Assembly (NCBI GenBank): GCA_016800925.1
Contig: JABCPU010000914.1
Coordinates: 1-21,593 of the forward strand
Source: Suillus spraguei
Taxonomy: Eukaryota; Basidiomycota; Agaricomycetes; Boletales; Suillaceae
Length of the DNA stretch: 21,593 bases
Direction: 5' to 3'
How positions within the stretch are numbered: the first letter of the stretch is position 1; every line of letters starts with the position of its first letter. The notes beneath the pieces were generated by a model, which was not told the DNA's origin, made no database searches, and worked only from the letters and a program-made list of their open reading frames with translations. Shown in pieces: positions 1-9,581 of the stretch. The position numbers and the translations under genes were made by a program.

Positions 1-352
1 TGTTGAGCATGATGTCGTTACCGACAATATCTTAGGCTGCCAAAGCGTACGAGAATCATGTCCAAAAGAACGGAAAACCCGCAAACCATGCAAAGGCCGT
101 TGAACTGCTGTGATTATTATTACATACAATGCTCTCGAACCCGCCTGAAAAAACTCTCTTTGTAGTGCGGCGCTGAGTGGTGCTTTGTTGACCGCATTGC
201 AGAGACCAAGGAATGGACGCACTCGACAAGGAAAAAGCCAAGCATGCAGGTATGACAACAACCTTTGAAAGTATACAACTCCTTGAATCATAAATCTCCT
301 GCAGGCGCATGAACGCGCGAAAAGCGCCCTCGAGCAACAGGGAGAATTTTGA
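1..352 (+). pseudogene. CipC-like protein, upstream tandem copy, 5'-truncated by window edge and frame-broken
   Basis: This is the 3' part of a second copy of the cipC-like gene at 961-1485. Exons at 36-109, 166-249 and 305-352 match exons 3, 4 and 5 of that gene, and the introns are also similar. The first exon reads AAKAYENHVQKNGKPANHAK, a typical CipC core. The second exon is 84 nt where the family frame needs 86: one base is missing near 174-182 and one in the G run near 210. The last exon has one base too many at its acceptor (304-306). The frame is therefore lost after the second visible exon. It could be a decayed paralog or an active gene with sequencing indels. Similarity continues past the stop into the 3' flank to about 500. 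Confidence 0.7.
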
Positions 353-900
353 TTGTGCCATAGTAATAGGTTGAACGTGCACGACGGACATGGTAGCACG
401 ATGTACAACAAGTCTATTTGAATACATCATAGTAGATCGGATTTCCAGAATGTACATCATAACTCTGGCTTGCAGACGGTGTCCTGAAAATGAACAAGTT
501 AAAGTCAAGTTGAACGCATCATCTTGGCACTGCCGAATTTGAAACAATTTATTCAGAGTATTTCCATGTTGACCCACTGTAGTCTGCAGACAGTCAGTGG
601 GTACCGGTCACTCCCAGTGAAAAGTCAAAAGCGCCAGCGAGCCTCGGCAAGGAACAAATAAGGAAAACGAGCGAGATATACACACGGCGAGAAAGTGGCT
701 AATAAATGACACTGATAACAAAATATAAAGCGATGTAAACTATTAATGTACAGACACAGTTTTGTGCGTCACGGTATGTTGACAAACATCATTTCAGCCA
801 CTAAGCACACATGTTAGAGTCAAAATGATGACGGCGCGCTCCGCATGCACATCCAGAGCAGTGCGCACCCACACTGACATCATCGCACCGCTCCCTGCGG

Positions 901-908
901 TTATAAAA
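901..908 (+). promoter_or_regulatory. TATA box of the cipC-like gene
   Basis: TTATAAAA lies 53 nt upstream of the ATG at 961, a usual spacing for a highly expressed or inducible fungal gene. The assignment rests on motif and position only. Confidence 0.5.
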
Positions 909-960
909 GACGTCGCTTCATATTCCATTGTATTCAGTTTCCCTTCATTATACAAACACT

Positions 961-1485
961 ATGTGGTTCACTTCCGATTCTGAAGAGTCTAAAGCACACT
1001 CGCAGGTAAGCTGCAGTAGTGTGTTATGTTGACCGGTCATCTCAACGACCTGCAGGTGACTGGTGGACACACCGCCAAACTGAGCCATGAGCTCGTTGCC
1101 GCTGCCGTGTCATACGAGGTTCGTCTTTCGTGCTTGTTGAGCACGATGTTGTTACCGACCACATCTTAGGCTGCCAAAGCGTACGAGAAGCATGTCCAGA
1201 AGAACGGAAAACCCGCAAACCATGCAAAGGCCGTGGAACTGCTGTGAGTATCATCACATACAATGCTCTCGAACTCACCTGAAAAAAACTTTCTTTGTAG
1301 TGCGGCGCTGACGGGTGGCTTTGTCGACCGCATTGCAGAGACCAAGGGAATGGATGCAGTTGACAAGGCAAAGGCCAAGCATGCGGTATGATATTCAACC
1401 TTTGAAGTATACAACTCCTTGAATCATTAATCCTGTAGCACATGAACGTGCTAAAAGCTCCCTCGAGAAACACGGAGAATTTTGA
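961..1485 (+). CDS. cipC: CipC-like antibiotic/stress response protein (DUF3759 family)
   Basis: Five exons fit well: 961-1005, 1056-1118, 1170-1243, 1301-1385 and 1439-1485. The product is a small soluble protein of about 104 residues that begins MWFTSDSEES and contains SYEAAKAYEKHV, NGKPANHAKAVELL and GGFVDRIAETKGMD, the pattern of the CipC family. The family is named after a concanamycin-induced protein of Aspergillus nidulans; its biochemical function is unknown. One problem remains at the last junction. Exon 4 ends in GCG before gtatga, whereas the upstream copy has GCAG, so one A seems to be missing at about 1384. With that base the tail would end KSSLEKHGEF at the TGA 1483-1485. As written, splicing shifts the tail to a stop near 1506, and retention of intron 4 stops at once. 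A TATA box precedes the gene. Confidence 0.8.
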
Positions 1486-1902
1486 TTGTGCCATAGTAGT
1501 AGATTAGTAGGTTGAGCTTGCACCACGGACTTCAAACTTGTAGTACGATGTACAATATTATGTACCCTATCTGAATCCATCATATCAGATCGATAAGTCT
1601 GGCTTGCAATTTCCTGAATGAGTTACATAAAAGCAAGTTAGAAAAAAGCACTCGTCATTTTCGAGTTTGAAACCACGATGCACAGATCCAGAGGGATTTG
1701 AAATGGTATAATAAATAAACAATAACAGCTTGCAAAATTATTTGTAATAATAGTGGTTCTCAAAGTTAACTTCGTATAGAAATTTCAAACGTTGAGCATT
1801 TTGGAATTTGCCGGTTAATTGAGGCTCCGACGCTGACACATCAACCCTAACCTTATACTCAGACCGTCATCATCTACTGCGACACCATCTTTCAATATCA
1901 TT
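1486..1902. other. 3' flank of cipC and AT-rich intergenic stretch
   Basis: The first part (to about 1640) is similar to the 3' flank of the upstream cipC copy, so it belongs to the duplicated unit. The rest is AT-rich, and I see no coding signal in it. Confidence 0.5.
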
Positions 1903-2240
1903 ATGCCTCGGGAATCCGATCGTTCAAGGCTCCTTCGCAGCCTCAAACAAACTAGTCATGACCTTACTATCGCGCGATACATGGAGTTAGTTGAGTTTAT
2001 GGTAGATGAACTACTAGTAGATGAGGAGGAGGACTCATCAGAGATCAGCGACACTGCCAGTGGTCATGGTCTGATATCAGCATACAGACAGCATCACCAG
2101 CATGGCCTGAATCCCCTACCTCATCGGTCACATCTGCCTCGTCAATCAATTCGCTTGTATCACTCTCAACAGCATACTCGAGCGTCCTATCACACGATAT
2201 CCCAGACATGTGTGAACGAGTTTTTCATGATACAGGGTGT
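1903..2240 (+). CDS. Unknown protein with acidic and Ser-rich segments, frame-broken
   Basis: The ATG at 1903 starts a frame with an N-terminal basic stretch (RSRLLRSLKQ), a helical hydrophobic part (ARYMELVEFMVDELLV) and an acidic run (DEEEDSSEISD). From about 2060 the composition of that frame becomes His/Gln-rich and unconvincing. A second frame takes over with a Ser/Thr-rich segment (TSSVTSASSINSLVSLSTAY) and IPDMCERVFHDTG, ending at the TAA near 2238-2240. This is consistent with a single frameshift around 2055-2065. I do not recognise a domain. It could be the first exon or a relic of a longer gene, but no continuation is convincing. Confidence 0.3.
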
Positions 2241-2980
2241 TCTTAACACAGCGATTAAGGATCAGATTGGAGCTTGACCACCATCGACGCCAATGACAAC
2301 GACGAGCAGGCAGGGCATACCGGAGTTCGAAAGCTGCCGTACCGGCAGCATCCGAATTCGCAAATTTTGGCTGAGAATTTCTTTCTAGGTTTGACTTTGA
2401 GAACCGTCAATAATCTGTTGCCAATGACATCCACGATTACGCTTGATTATAGACATTGGCCCGGTCTGATCTGAACCTCGTGGGAAAAGTCAAAGTCAAA
2501 GAACACAACCAACAAGCATAACAGCATCTCCGATGGCAGGCGTTACAGACGTTATCGTAAATGGTGATGGTGCATAAAATGTATAGCCTCAGCCTCAGTG
2601 AGGACCTGAAAAATACAAAATAAAAATTGGAGCGGAGCAAGGCCTAGTGCCAGTGATGATGGGAACTCAGGTAAGCCAACGGGCTTGCAGCGAGTCGCCA
2701 ATTTATGGTGCGCCTCCCAGATCAAAACCATACGTCGTTCATAATCAACAACTGTTATGTTAGGGTACGTGGTCGCTGGTAATGAGCAATGACTCGACTT
2801 ATCACTGCAACTTTGAAATGGTTTGTCTTGGCGGTCGGGCCGTGTCCTGGACCGTCTGTCATGCATTATAACCTCCAGCTCATCAATGCATAATCTTCCA
2901 ATTTCAGTTTTGCTGGCTGACATACAGAACCCGTAAGTTTGGGCTAATTCGCCTGATGCGACTGTCCGCAGCAGAAACTC
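2241..2980. other. Intergenic stretch without a supported gene
   Basis: Short open frames exist on both strands (for example 2552-2923 on the minus strand), but none shows a recognisable motif or a consistent exon pattern. The right end holds the promoter region of the P450 at 3031. Confidence 0.4.
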
Positions 2981-2984
2981 AGGC

Positions 2985-2990
2985 TATAAA
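2985..2990 (+). promoter_or_regulatory. TATA box of the first P450 gene
   Basis: TATAAA in the context GGCTATAAATC lies 46 nt upstream of the ATG at 3031. The assignment rests on motif and spacing only. Confidence 0.5.
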
Positions 2991-3030
2991 TCTCCCAATC
3001 GATATCTGAATCACTTCGAATCAAATAGCA

Positions 3031-5239
3031 ATGTTGAAGATATTCACCATCCCTCCACTCTCTTCGACAACCGTACGTTCGGTTGACCCATTCAATGTTG
3101 TTTGTTCATTTGCTGCCTTATGGCTATTGTTAAACTCTCGACAGCCCTTCGCTGGCGATTGAAGACGACTCAACTGCGAGGTCCACCTCGTACCAGCTTT
3201 ATATATGGCGTTTCATACGACCTTGCCTTATCTCAAGATAGTGGTATAATATACGAACGTTGGGCGACGGAATATGGGGTCGCGTATATGATTCCAAGCG
3301 TCCTCGGACAAAGTAAAATCGTGCTGTGCGACCCAAGAGCTATAGCACATTTTTATGCCAGGGAGACGTGGACATATGTGCAGATGCCCCTTACCGCGAG
3401 GCTTCGGGAAACATTCGTATGTTAACACTACCACCTTATTTCTCTGTTTCATATCTCTTGTCAGATCGGCAGAGGGCTACTATGGTCTGAGGGTGAAGCC
3501 CACAGGAGGTATGGTTCAGTTCATGTCCTCGCTCCAGCGACTTAACTACTATGTATGAATTAGGCAGCGGAAGGCCCTCACGCCAGCATTCAGCAAGGCA
3601 GCGATTCGGAAACTCACATCAGTGTTTTATGACTCAGCATACAAGGTAAGAATCTGCGATGTGGGAATGTAGCATCTCTGATCTTGATACTTTACAGGCC
3701 AAAGCCGCATGGGATGCTATTATAGAATCGAGCAAAGATGGTGACACTGTAATCGAGGTTCAGACTTGGTGCGTAGCTTTAAGGCTTCGCAAATGTCATT
3801 CCTAATCGAAATGACTCGAAGGATGAATCATATATCGTATGCAAAGATACTTTGTCATTAACGTCTCGAACTGATGCAATATCAGTCTGGACACAATTGG
3901 CATTGCTGGATTCTCGCATGATTTTGGCTCGATCGGTGGGAAGCGCACCAGCGTGACCGAAGTGTTTGATACTTTTGGAGCCAACCAACAGGCATCAACA
4001 ATAAACCAAGCTTTTTACTGATCGGATCAGTATTTCCTATCATTACCAAGATTCCCAGCAAGCGTGGCAATCTCATCAATAAACTTAGCGCAACCATGGA
4101 AGAAATATCTAACAACTTATTGATTCGCAGCCGCAGGGAGAAGGATTGGGATATGAGTGAGAGAGACAAGGAAAAGTCCATCATTGGATTGTTGAGTAAG
4201 CTATCCCAGAAATTTATGCTGGTCTCTTGACTAACGCCACGATCAGTTAAATCTGAAAGCCAAGATGCCGAGCTTCATATGTCGGACGAGGAAATAATGG
4301 CACAGGTCCGTGGAGCCAATATATCTATCACAGCCATTATTTGTGAGCTGACATTGTGCAGATGAAGGTCGTGCTTCTCGCAGGTTATGAGACGACATCT
4401 GGTGAATCAGTCTCTTGTTCGCTGCTATCGTATTAACTGATTTTTCGTCGACAGTCAGTCTTACGGTAAGTTTACTTTGCAATTTCGTTTGTGCACGCCA
4501 TTAATGCGATGATCAGTGGGCGCTGATTGAACTATCGCGACACCCCGACGTCCAAACCACTCTCAGAGAGGAACTGCTTACATTTGGCCCTGATCCCACA
4601 TATGACCAATTAAAGGCCAACCTCCCATACTTGGATGCGGTTGTCCATGAAATTCTTCGACTGCATCCTCCGATAAGCGAGTTCACTCGTGTTGTTAGTG
4701 TGCACATCTACGTACAAATAAATATTCTGATAGAAGATCTTCAGGCAGCAGCAGACGATGTTATTCCCTTGAGTGAACCCGTGCACACGGTGTCTGGGAA
4801 AATGACATCCAGTATATCTATAGCGAAAGGGACACTCATCACGATATCAGCCGCGGAGATCAATCGCTCCTCGGCAATCTGGGGACCTGATGCAAAGGAA
4901 TACAAACCTGATCGTTGGCTGACTGCCGATGGCATCACTGGGAAGGCCAGGGAAGTTCAAGGTCATAGGCATCTTCTGACATTCGTCGACGGCCCGAGGG
5001 CGTGTCTCGGAAAAGATTTTGCGGTTACAGAATTCAAGGTGATTAAGACAAGTAATCCAGTTTTGACGTTACTCACTGCGATACAGACGGTTTTATCTGT
5101 TCTGGTGAAGAACTTTGTGTTTGAGATGCGGGATGGACCGGATACTGAGGTCGAGATTGCGATCGGAATTTCCCCTCGCCCGCGGGTTGTTGGAGAGGAT
5201 GGTATTGGGGTACCTTTGAGAGTTCGTCGGTATGAATGA
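3031..5239 (+). CDS. Cytochrome P450 monooxygenase (first of two), two apparent frameshifts
   Basis: This is a haem-thiolate monooxygenase, probably anchored in the ER by an N-terminal segment (about residues 20-38, NVVCSFAALWLLL). Twelve exons fit: 3031-3416, 3465-3508, 3564-3645, 3698-3768, 3822-3836, 3886-4195, 4247-4305, 4362-4401, 4455-4465, 4517-4693, 4745-5038 and 5087-5239, giving about 547 aa. Landmarks are the I-helix oxygen-binding motif AGYETTS (about 330-336), the K-helix ExxR as EILR (385-388), a PERF variant KPDRW, and the haem loop FVDGPRACLG with Cys near 486. The N-terminal LRGPP and the segment LCDPRAIAHFY resemble a CYP type common in basidiomycetes. Exons of 15 and 11 nt are present. 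The frame breaks twice by one missing base: near 3145-3147 (CCC) and 4012-4016 (TTTTT). Everything else is conserved, so sequencing indels or a young pseudogene are both possible. The substrate is unknown. Confidence 0.88.
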
Positions 5240-5447
5240 TTGGTTGTGCTGCACCAGCACTGTTACTCCTATACCAAGGCTAGAGAGTTCATGTAAGTAA
5301 GTCGCCTTTGATGTCTGATATATGGTAGTGGAATAAGTACGATCTGTAAGGTAACATAAGTGCATCAATTTCACACCAAAAGGTTCGGAAATGGTGGAAA
5401 TGTGAAACGGATGTTAGCCAAGAGAAAGCTCGAGCAATGCGTCACGC
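5240..5447. other. 3' flank of the first P450
   Basis: I see no coding signal in this stretch; it probably contains the P450 3' UTR. Confidence 0.4.
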
Positions 5448-5705
5448 GTGTGTTTGTGTGGTGTACTCCGTTTAGATGACGTATCTCGCATCGACGGGCC
5501 ACATGTATATCGTGATATTTCCGCAAGTCAGTTGCCTCCGTCTTGGCCACCCCCGCTGTATCATTCGGAAGCCAGATCATCGGTGCTGGAGGTGAGCAAC
5601 TCGGGCGCGTACATGATACCCGACATCTCTTCGGCATCGTCCCCAAAGGATAACGGAGAAGGTGAGGAGGAGCATCAGGATGCGTTCTGGCAGCCCGTTC
5701 TGTAG
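5448..5705 (+). CDS. Possible exon or gene remnant of unknown function
   Basis: An 85-codon open frame ends at TAG 5703-5705. It is more GC-rich than its flanks and has a plausible protein-like tail: SASQLPPSWPPPLYH, then an acidic GEGEEEHQD before the end. A TTTAG acceptor-like site at 5471-5475 suggests it could be a last exon, but I find no upstream exon. The opposite strand is also open here (5371-5646), which weakens the call. No family is recognised. Confidence 0.2.
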   Translation: MCLCGVLRLDDVSRIDGPHVYRDISASQLPPSWPPPLYHSEARSSVLEVSNSGAYMIPDISSASSPKDNGEGEEEHQDAFWQPVL

Positions 5706-6501
5706 CGATTGAATCATTCAGGGTTTCTGTTCCTATAAGACTATATTAGTACATTGATGGCGTTTCAGACAAACGTTCGTACGAAGTGGCAGCGGACCAT
5801 GATGACTTGAAGCCGATGGCATAACAGCAAAGGTAGGCGCAATGCTAAAAATTTTTTAAAAATCAATTCAAAAGAGACGAAATATTAGTTTATGCAAAAT
5901 ACAGAGACAACCAGTGTGCAATTTATCTATTGAAAATATTGGTGGTCCGTGAAAGTGGTGAGTTAATTTTGAATTTGAAGACTTTCGTAGGGTTGATTAC
6001 GGACAGAAAATGAACTTGAGTGCCGGCCGTTGCGGAAACAGAAGCTCTCACAACGCTCATTATGCATCATGAGAAGCTGGAAGTGCTATCACGAAGTACA
6101 TGCAAAGAGGGAAGGCAGCATGGAGGTTACAGCGAGTCTGAAGCTGGAAACTCGCAGATAGAAAATGTACATGTTCTGTCCTGTTCTAACTTCTGCATGG
6201 CCAACTGTCACCACATATTTCGGAATAGATAATACTTAGTAGTGCTATTCAATGATAATAAACAACCTTGCCCTCCCACCTAGTCCCTGAAGGCTTAATA
6301 ATAAATGTTCTTGGAAGGCCACAAATCTGTCCTCAGAGTCCATTGACTCAAGGCAGATATACATTATTGATCTCCAAGATCTATCATATACTATAGCTAA
6401 TCATAGTACTATTATACTACATCGCTCAAGTGCTCACCCCCCTATTCTACGATGATTGCCGCATAAGATTGTCACACTGCTGTCACACCATGTGATGTTT
6501 G
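5706..6501. other. AT-rich intergenic stretch upstream of RNase H2A
   Basis: The stretch contains A/T runs such as ATTTTTTAAAAATC near 5849 and a weak 70-codon open frame at 6020-6232 without recognisable motifs. The promoter of the RNase H2A gene must lie in its right part; I see no clear TATA box. Confidence 0.4.
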
Positions 6502-6555
6502 ATGAATTCGCAATGGGTCCTAGTCAAGATACCTACACTGGATATCGTGCAAATT

Positions 6556-7758
6556 ATGTCCCGAAATTCAGCTTCTCTTATTCCCTCGGCACCTGGACCG
6601 TCGAGTCCACTCACAAACTCGTATACATACCATTCTTCAATGCCTACGGCACCAGGGCCATATATCCTTGGTGTTGATGAGGCTGGTCGTGGCCCTGTAC
6701 TTGGGCCGCTTGTTTACGGTGTTGCCTACTGCCCTGCATCCTGGAAGACCGACTTAGAACAGCTGGGCTTTGCTGGTAAACATCACTCAAGCGCTCAACT
6801 ACTTTATGACATGAGCCATATCTTCTACCAGACTCCAAAACACTCACTCCAGAAAAGCGAGCCCAATTGTTAGGCGTGCTTAACTCTGACCCTCAAAATC
6901 TCGGATGGTCTGTCCGAGTCATCAGGTATGCACATCCGAAGTTCTATCTTTTGCGAGAACTCTTATGGTGACTAGCCCACAAGCCATATCAGCTGGCATG
7001 TTGAGGATTCCGCCAACAAATCTCAACAAGCAGTCCCAGGATGCAACCGTATTGCTCATACGCGACGCTATTCAGCGTGGACTGCAGTTGTCTGAGGTTA
7101 ACGTGCGCCTGTGTTTTCGAACGAATGCTAACCTATTCTCTGGTTAGGTATATGTGGACGCACTGGGAAACACAACTACTTATGAAGCCTATCTTTCTTC
7201 ACAATTTCCGGGCATCAGTTTCACCGTGACAACGAAAGCAGACTCAAAATTCAAGATTGTGGGAGCAGCCAGCGTGGCGGCGAAGGTGACAAGGGACGCG
7301 TGTGTGGATGGTTGGACTTTCGAAGAACTAATTGAAGAAGGTGATAATGTAGTTAAGAATGCTCAAAAAGAAAACTGGAACAGAGAATTCGGGAGTGGAT
7401 ATCCATCGGGTCTGTTACTTAAGTCGCAGGAGATTCCACCTCCTTGCTTAACGCATTTGCAGACCCAAAGACTCAAACCTGGGTAAAGGACTCACTCGAC
7501 CCTACTTTCGGTTTCCCATCCATAGTCCGGTTTTCGTGGACGACTGTCAAAGTCATATTAGAGAAATCTGCTCACACTGCAAAATGGTAATGATATTTTT
7601 CTTTCACAGGCCAATACCCAGCTTCATCAGTCCACTTTCACAGGATTGACGAAGGACAAGAGTCATTAGTGAAGGCATTCGAGGGCGGGAAGGGGAGAGA
7701 GAAAGACCGGTGCATTGTTACCAAGGACCTTGGAATTCAGAGTATTGGAACGCTATAA
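6556..7758 (+). CDS. RNH201: Ribonuclease H2 catalytic subunit A
   Basis: This nuclear enzyme cleaves RNA in RNA:DNA hybrids and starts removal of single ribonucleotides from DNA; it works with subunits B and C. Six exons join in phase: 6556-6775, 6832-6925, 6976-7096, 7148-7409, 7463-7586 and 7644-7758, giving 311 aa. The RNase HII signature [17 protein letters not shown] supplies Asp41 and Glu42. DSKTL follows across the first intron. Two further acidic catalytic residues lie in VYVDALGN and [18 protein letters not shown]. The conserved Tyr is in GSGYPSDPKTQTW, and the tail ends [11 protein letters not shown]. The ATG at 6556 gives the usual short N-terminus; an in-frame ATG at 6502 would add 18 residues. 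The last intron holds an internal acceptor at 7609 that would give an early stop. No frameshift is seen. The stop codon overlaps a TATAAAA motif. Confidence 0.95.
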
Positions 7759-7760
7759 AA
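7754..7760 (+). promoter_or_regulatory. TATA box for the intronless Ser-rich gene, overlapping the RNase H2A stop codon
   Basis: TATAAAA spans the TAA stop (7756-7758) of the RNase H2A gene. No other TATA-like motif is obvious before the ATG at 8091. If used, it would give a leader of roughly 300 nt. The role is inferred from position. Confidence 0.35.
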
Positions 7761-7959
7761 GCACTCTACCAGCTCTGTACAACATAACACCACATTATTG
7801 CACCCCTTCCTTCCAACCTTCCGCAGCCAGTTCTGTAGTTTCTCCGACAACAATAATTGATTCAACTTCTGGTGGCTTGGCCTCCAGCCAACCTTGCCTA
7901 CGAAGTGGGGAGGCTGACAATTCCACAAATAATTCAGGTAACGATAAAACTACAGCTAT

Positions 7960-7983
7960 ATGTCAGCCGCCATGCTGCACTAG
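7960..7983 (+). promoter_or_regulatory. Short upstream ORF (7 codons) in the leader of the Ser-rich gene
   Basis: The ATG at 7960 opens a 7-residue frame (MSAAMLH) that ends with TAG at 7981-7983. The second ATG inside it (7972) sits in a near-ideal context, GCCGCCATG. These appear to be the only ATGs between the TATA motif and 8091, so the uORF could damp translation of the main frame. Confidence 0.35.
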
Positions 7984-8090
7984 TACTTATATTCCAGTAG
8001 CGGTAAGTACTGCTCTTATACCCTTTGCAACCCGACCGACGTGTCGTTCGCGAACGAGTCCGCCACTGTCCTTACTCAACGCTCGCGAAA

Positions 8091-9356
8091 ATGTCTTCCA
8101 TTCTGCACACCTTTGTCCTCTTTCTTAACAAATCCTTGTCGTTCATTACAGGACTGTTCCGCTCATTCTTCGGTCTCTTTACTGGTGGAAGGCGAGCAAG
8201 TCAGGAGTCCGATACACCAGGAACCAAGGGCCGGAGCTTCTTCACTATCGTTCAACTTGTTTCATCCCAGAAGCCGAAAGGGTTGAAGCCTTTCGTGCTA
8301 CCACAGAAGGTCGTCCTGCGGCAGCTTGAAGATGCCAGATGTAGGACTACCCAAGGCCAAGAGATGGCATCGCCGACGAATGTCAGTGATCCAGAGCTTG
8401 GTCATTGCAATGTCGTCAATCTTCGGGGACCTCCACAACTGTCTCATTCCCTGCAGTTCGATCGCCTGGAATTACCTATGCCTTCGTTTTCTACTCCTTC
8501 ATTCTGTGCATTCCCGAAGCATTCCGATGAATATGTCTTCCGTAGCTCTTGGCCACCTGTCTTGGGCGCGCAGCTCCAGTCCGGAAAGAACTCGCTTCCC
8601 TGCGACGCAGACCTAACAACGTCCTTATCATCTGCTTCCCTCAAAGTGTGGACCAGCTCTCCTCAAGGCAAACAACTTCACTCGCCCACTCATCCGAACC
8701 GCTCTTATTCGCCGCATGCAGGAGAGAATCGGTTCGCTTCTCCATTCGGCAACCGAGGCAGCACATACTTTGCCCCATACTTCAAGGGTGTTCCCTCTGT
8801 CGCATCTGCATCCGATCTACTCGACTTCTCGGTCTATGCTAGCTCTCCGCGTGCCAACGTGGATCACTCCTCCGCCATCGATGTTTCTGGTGATACCCAG
8901 CCGCGGGAGAAACTGAGGTTCAAGAGCTCTACCATGATCTACGACCCCGCCATTCGGGAGGTGTTCACGCTGCGTCCTAGCTACGACATGCGTACTCCAG
9001 GGAGTGGTGGACGCAACTTCCGGAAACTCGTTTCGTCCACGCCCCCTTCGTCATCGGCCTCATCCGTTTCCAACTGGTCACCGTCTGGTCTCTTTACAAG
9101 TGTGGGTGAACAAACATCTTCTTCTCCTTGCACGACGCACACAAGATCGCTCTCGGCTTTCTGTATCTCCAGTCCTTGCGACCTGTATGATGCTGGAATC
9201 GGCGGGAATCACCCTAGCTCCGTTTCACGAGTCTCTGTCCGGCCTGTAGGATTTCCCGTGAAGAAGAGCCTCATTCCAGATACCGTGTCCTGCCCTGACA
9301 TATCTTGTTCCATCGTTCGTGCCACCGCCGGTGAGGGTGAAGTCATCGTTTCTTAA
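8091..9356 (+). CDS. Intronless Ser/Pro-rich protein of unknown function
   Basis: A single uninterrupted frame encodes 421 aa. The ATG at 8091 is chosen because it has a good context (GCGAAAATGTC) and begins a hydrophobic, weakly basic N-terminus: LHTFVLFLNKSLSFI, then GLFRSFFGLF, residues about 5-31. This could be a membrane anchor or amphipathic helix. The frame stays open upstream to an ATG at 8025, which would add 22 residues. The rest is low-complexity and rich in Ser, Pro and Thr, so probably disordered. A more ordered-looking block is MIYDPAIREVFTLRPSYD (about residues 281-298), followed by poly-Ser (PPSSSASSVSNWSPSG). No catalytic motif or known domain is recognised. It lacks introns, whereas its neighbours have 5-13 exons. 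A strong GTAAGT donor at 8003 and an acceptor ending at 8151 could form a leader intron that removes this ATG. Confidence 0.7.
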   Translation: MSSILHTFVLFLNKSLSFITGLFRSFFGLFTGGRRASQESDTPGTKGRSFFTIVQLVSSQKPKGLKPFVLPQKVVLRQLEDARCRTTQGQEMASPTNVSDPELGHCNVVNLRGPPQLSHSLQFDRLELPMPSFSTPSFCAFPKHSDEYVFRSSWPPVLGAQLQSGKNSLPCDADLTTSLSSASLKVWTSSPQGKQLHSPTHPNRSYSPHAGENRFASPFGNRGSTYFAPYFKGVPSVASASDLLDFSVYASSPRANVDHSSAIDVSGDTQPREKLRFKSSTMIYDPAIREVFTLRPSYDMRTPGSGGRNFRKLVSSTPPSSSASSVSNWSPSGLFTSVGEQTSSSPCTTHTRSLSAFCISSPCDLYDAGIGGNHPSSVSRVSVRPVGFPVKKSLIPDTVSCPDISCSIVRATAGEGEVIVS

Positions 9357-9581
9357 TACTATGTAGTTGTAGTCGATTGCGACGTGAAGTTTGCATGATC
9401 ATTTCCCAGACGTATCAAGAGTAGTTGTACAACATGAATGGATGCTCGTGAGGACATTTCGAATGTACGTCAGGTATCGTTAGCGTGAAAACGTAGAGAA
9501 TAGGAAAGCTACCGTACAACCAAGAAACAGGAGTTTACAACACCAGAACCAACTGTAACGAGACATTGAGATAACTGAACC

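Noticed and set aside
1903..2474. DNA transposon
   Set aside because: No terminal inverted repeats, target-site duplication or transposase motif could be seen.
2552..2923. Minus-strand open frame of 123 codons
   Set aside because: No recognisable motif, unusual His run at its end, and no supporting exon structure; probably chance.
6020..6232. Plus-strand open frame of 70 codons before RNase H2A
   Set aside because: Composition is not protein-like and no neighbour exon or motif supports it.
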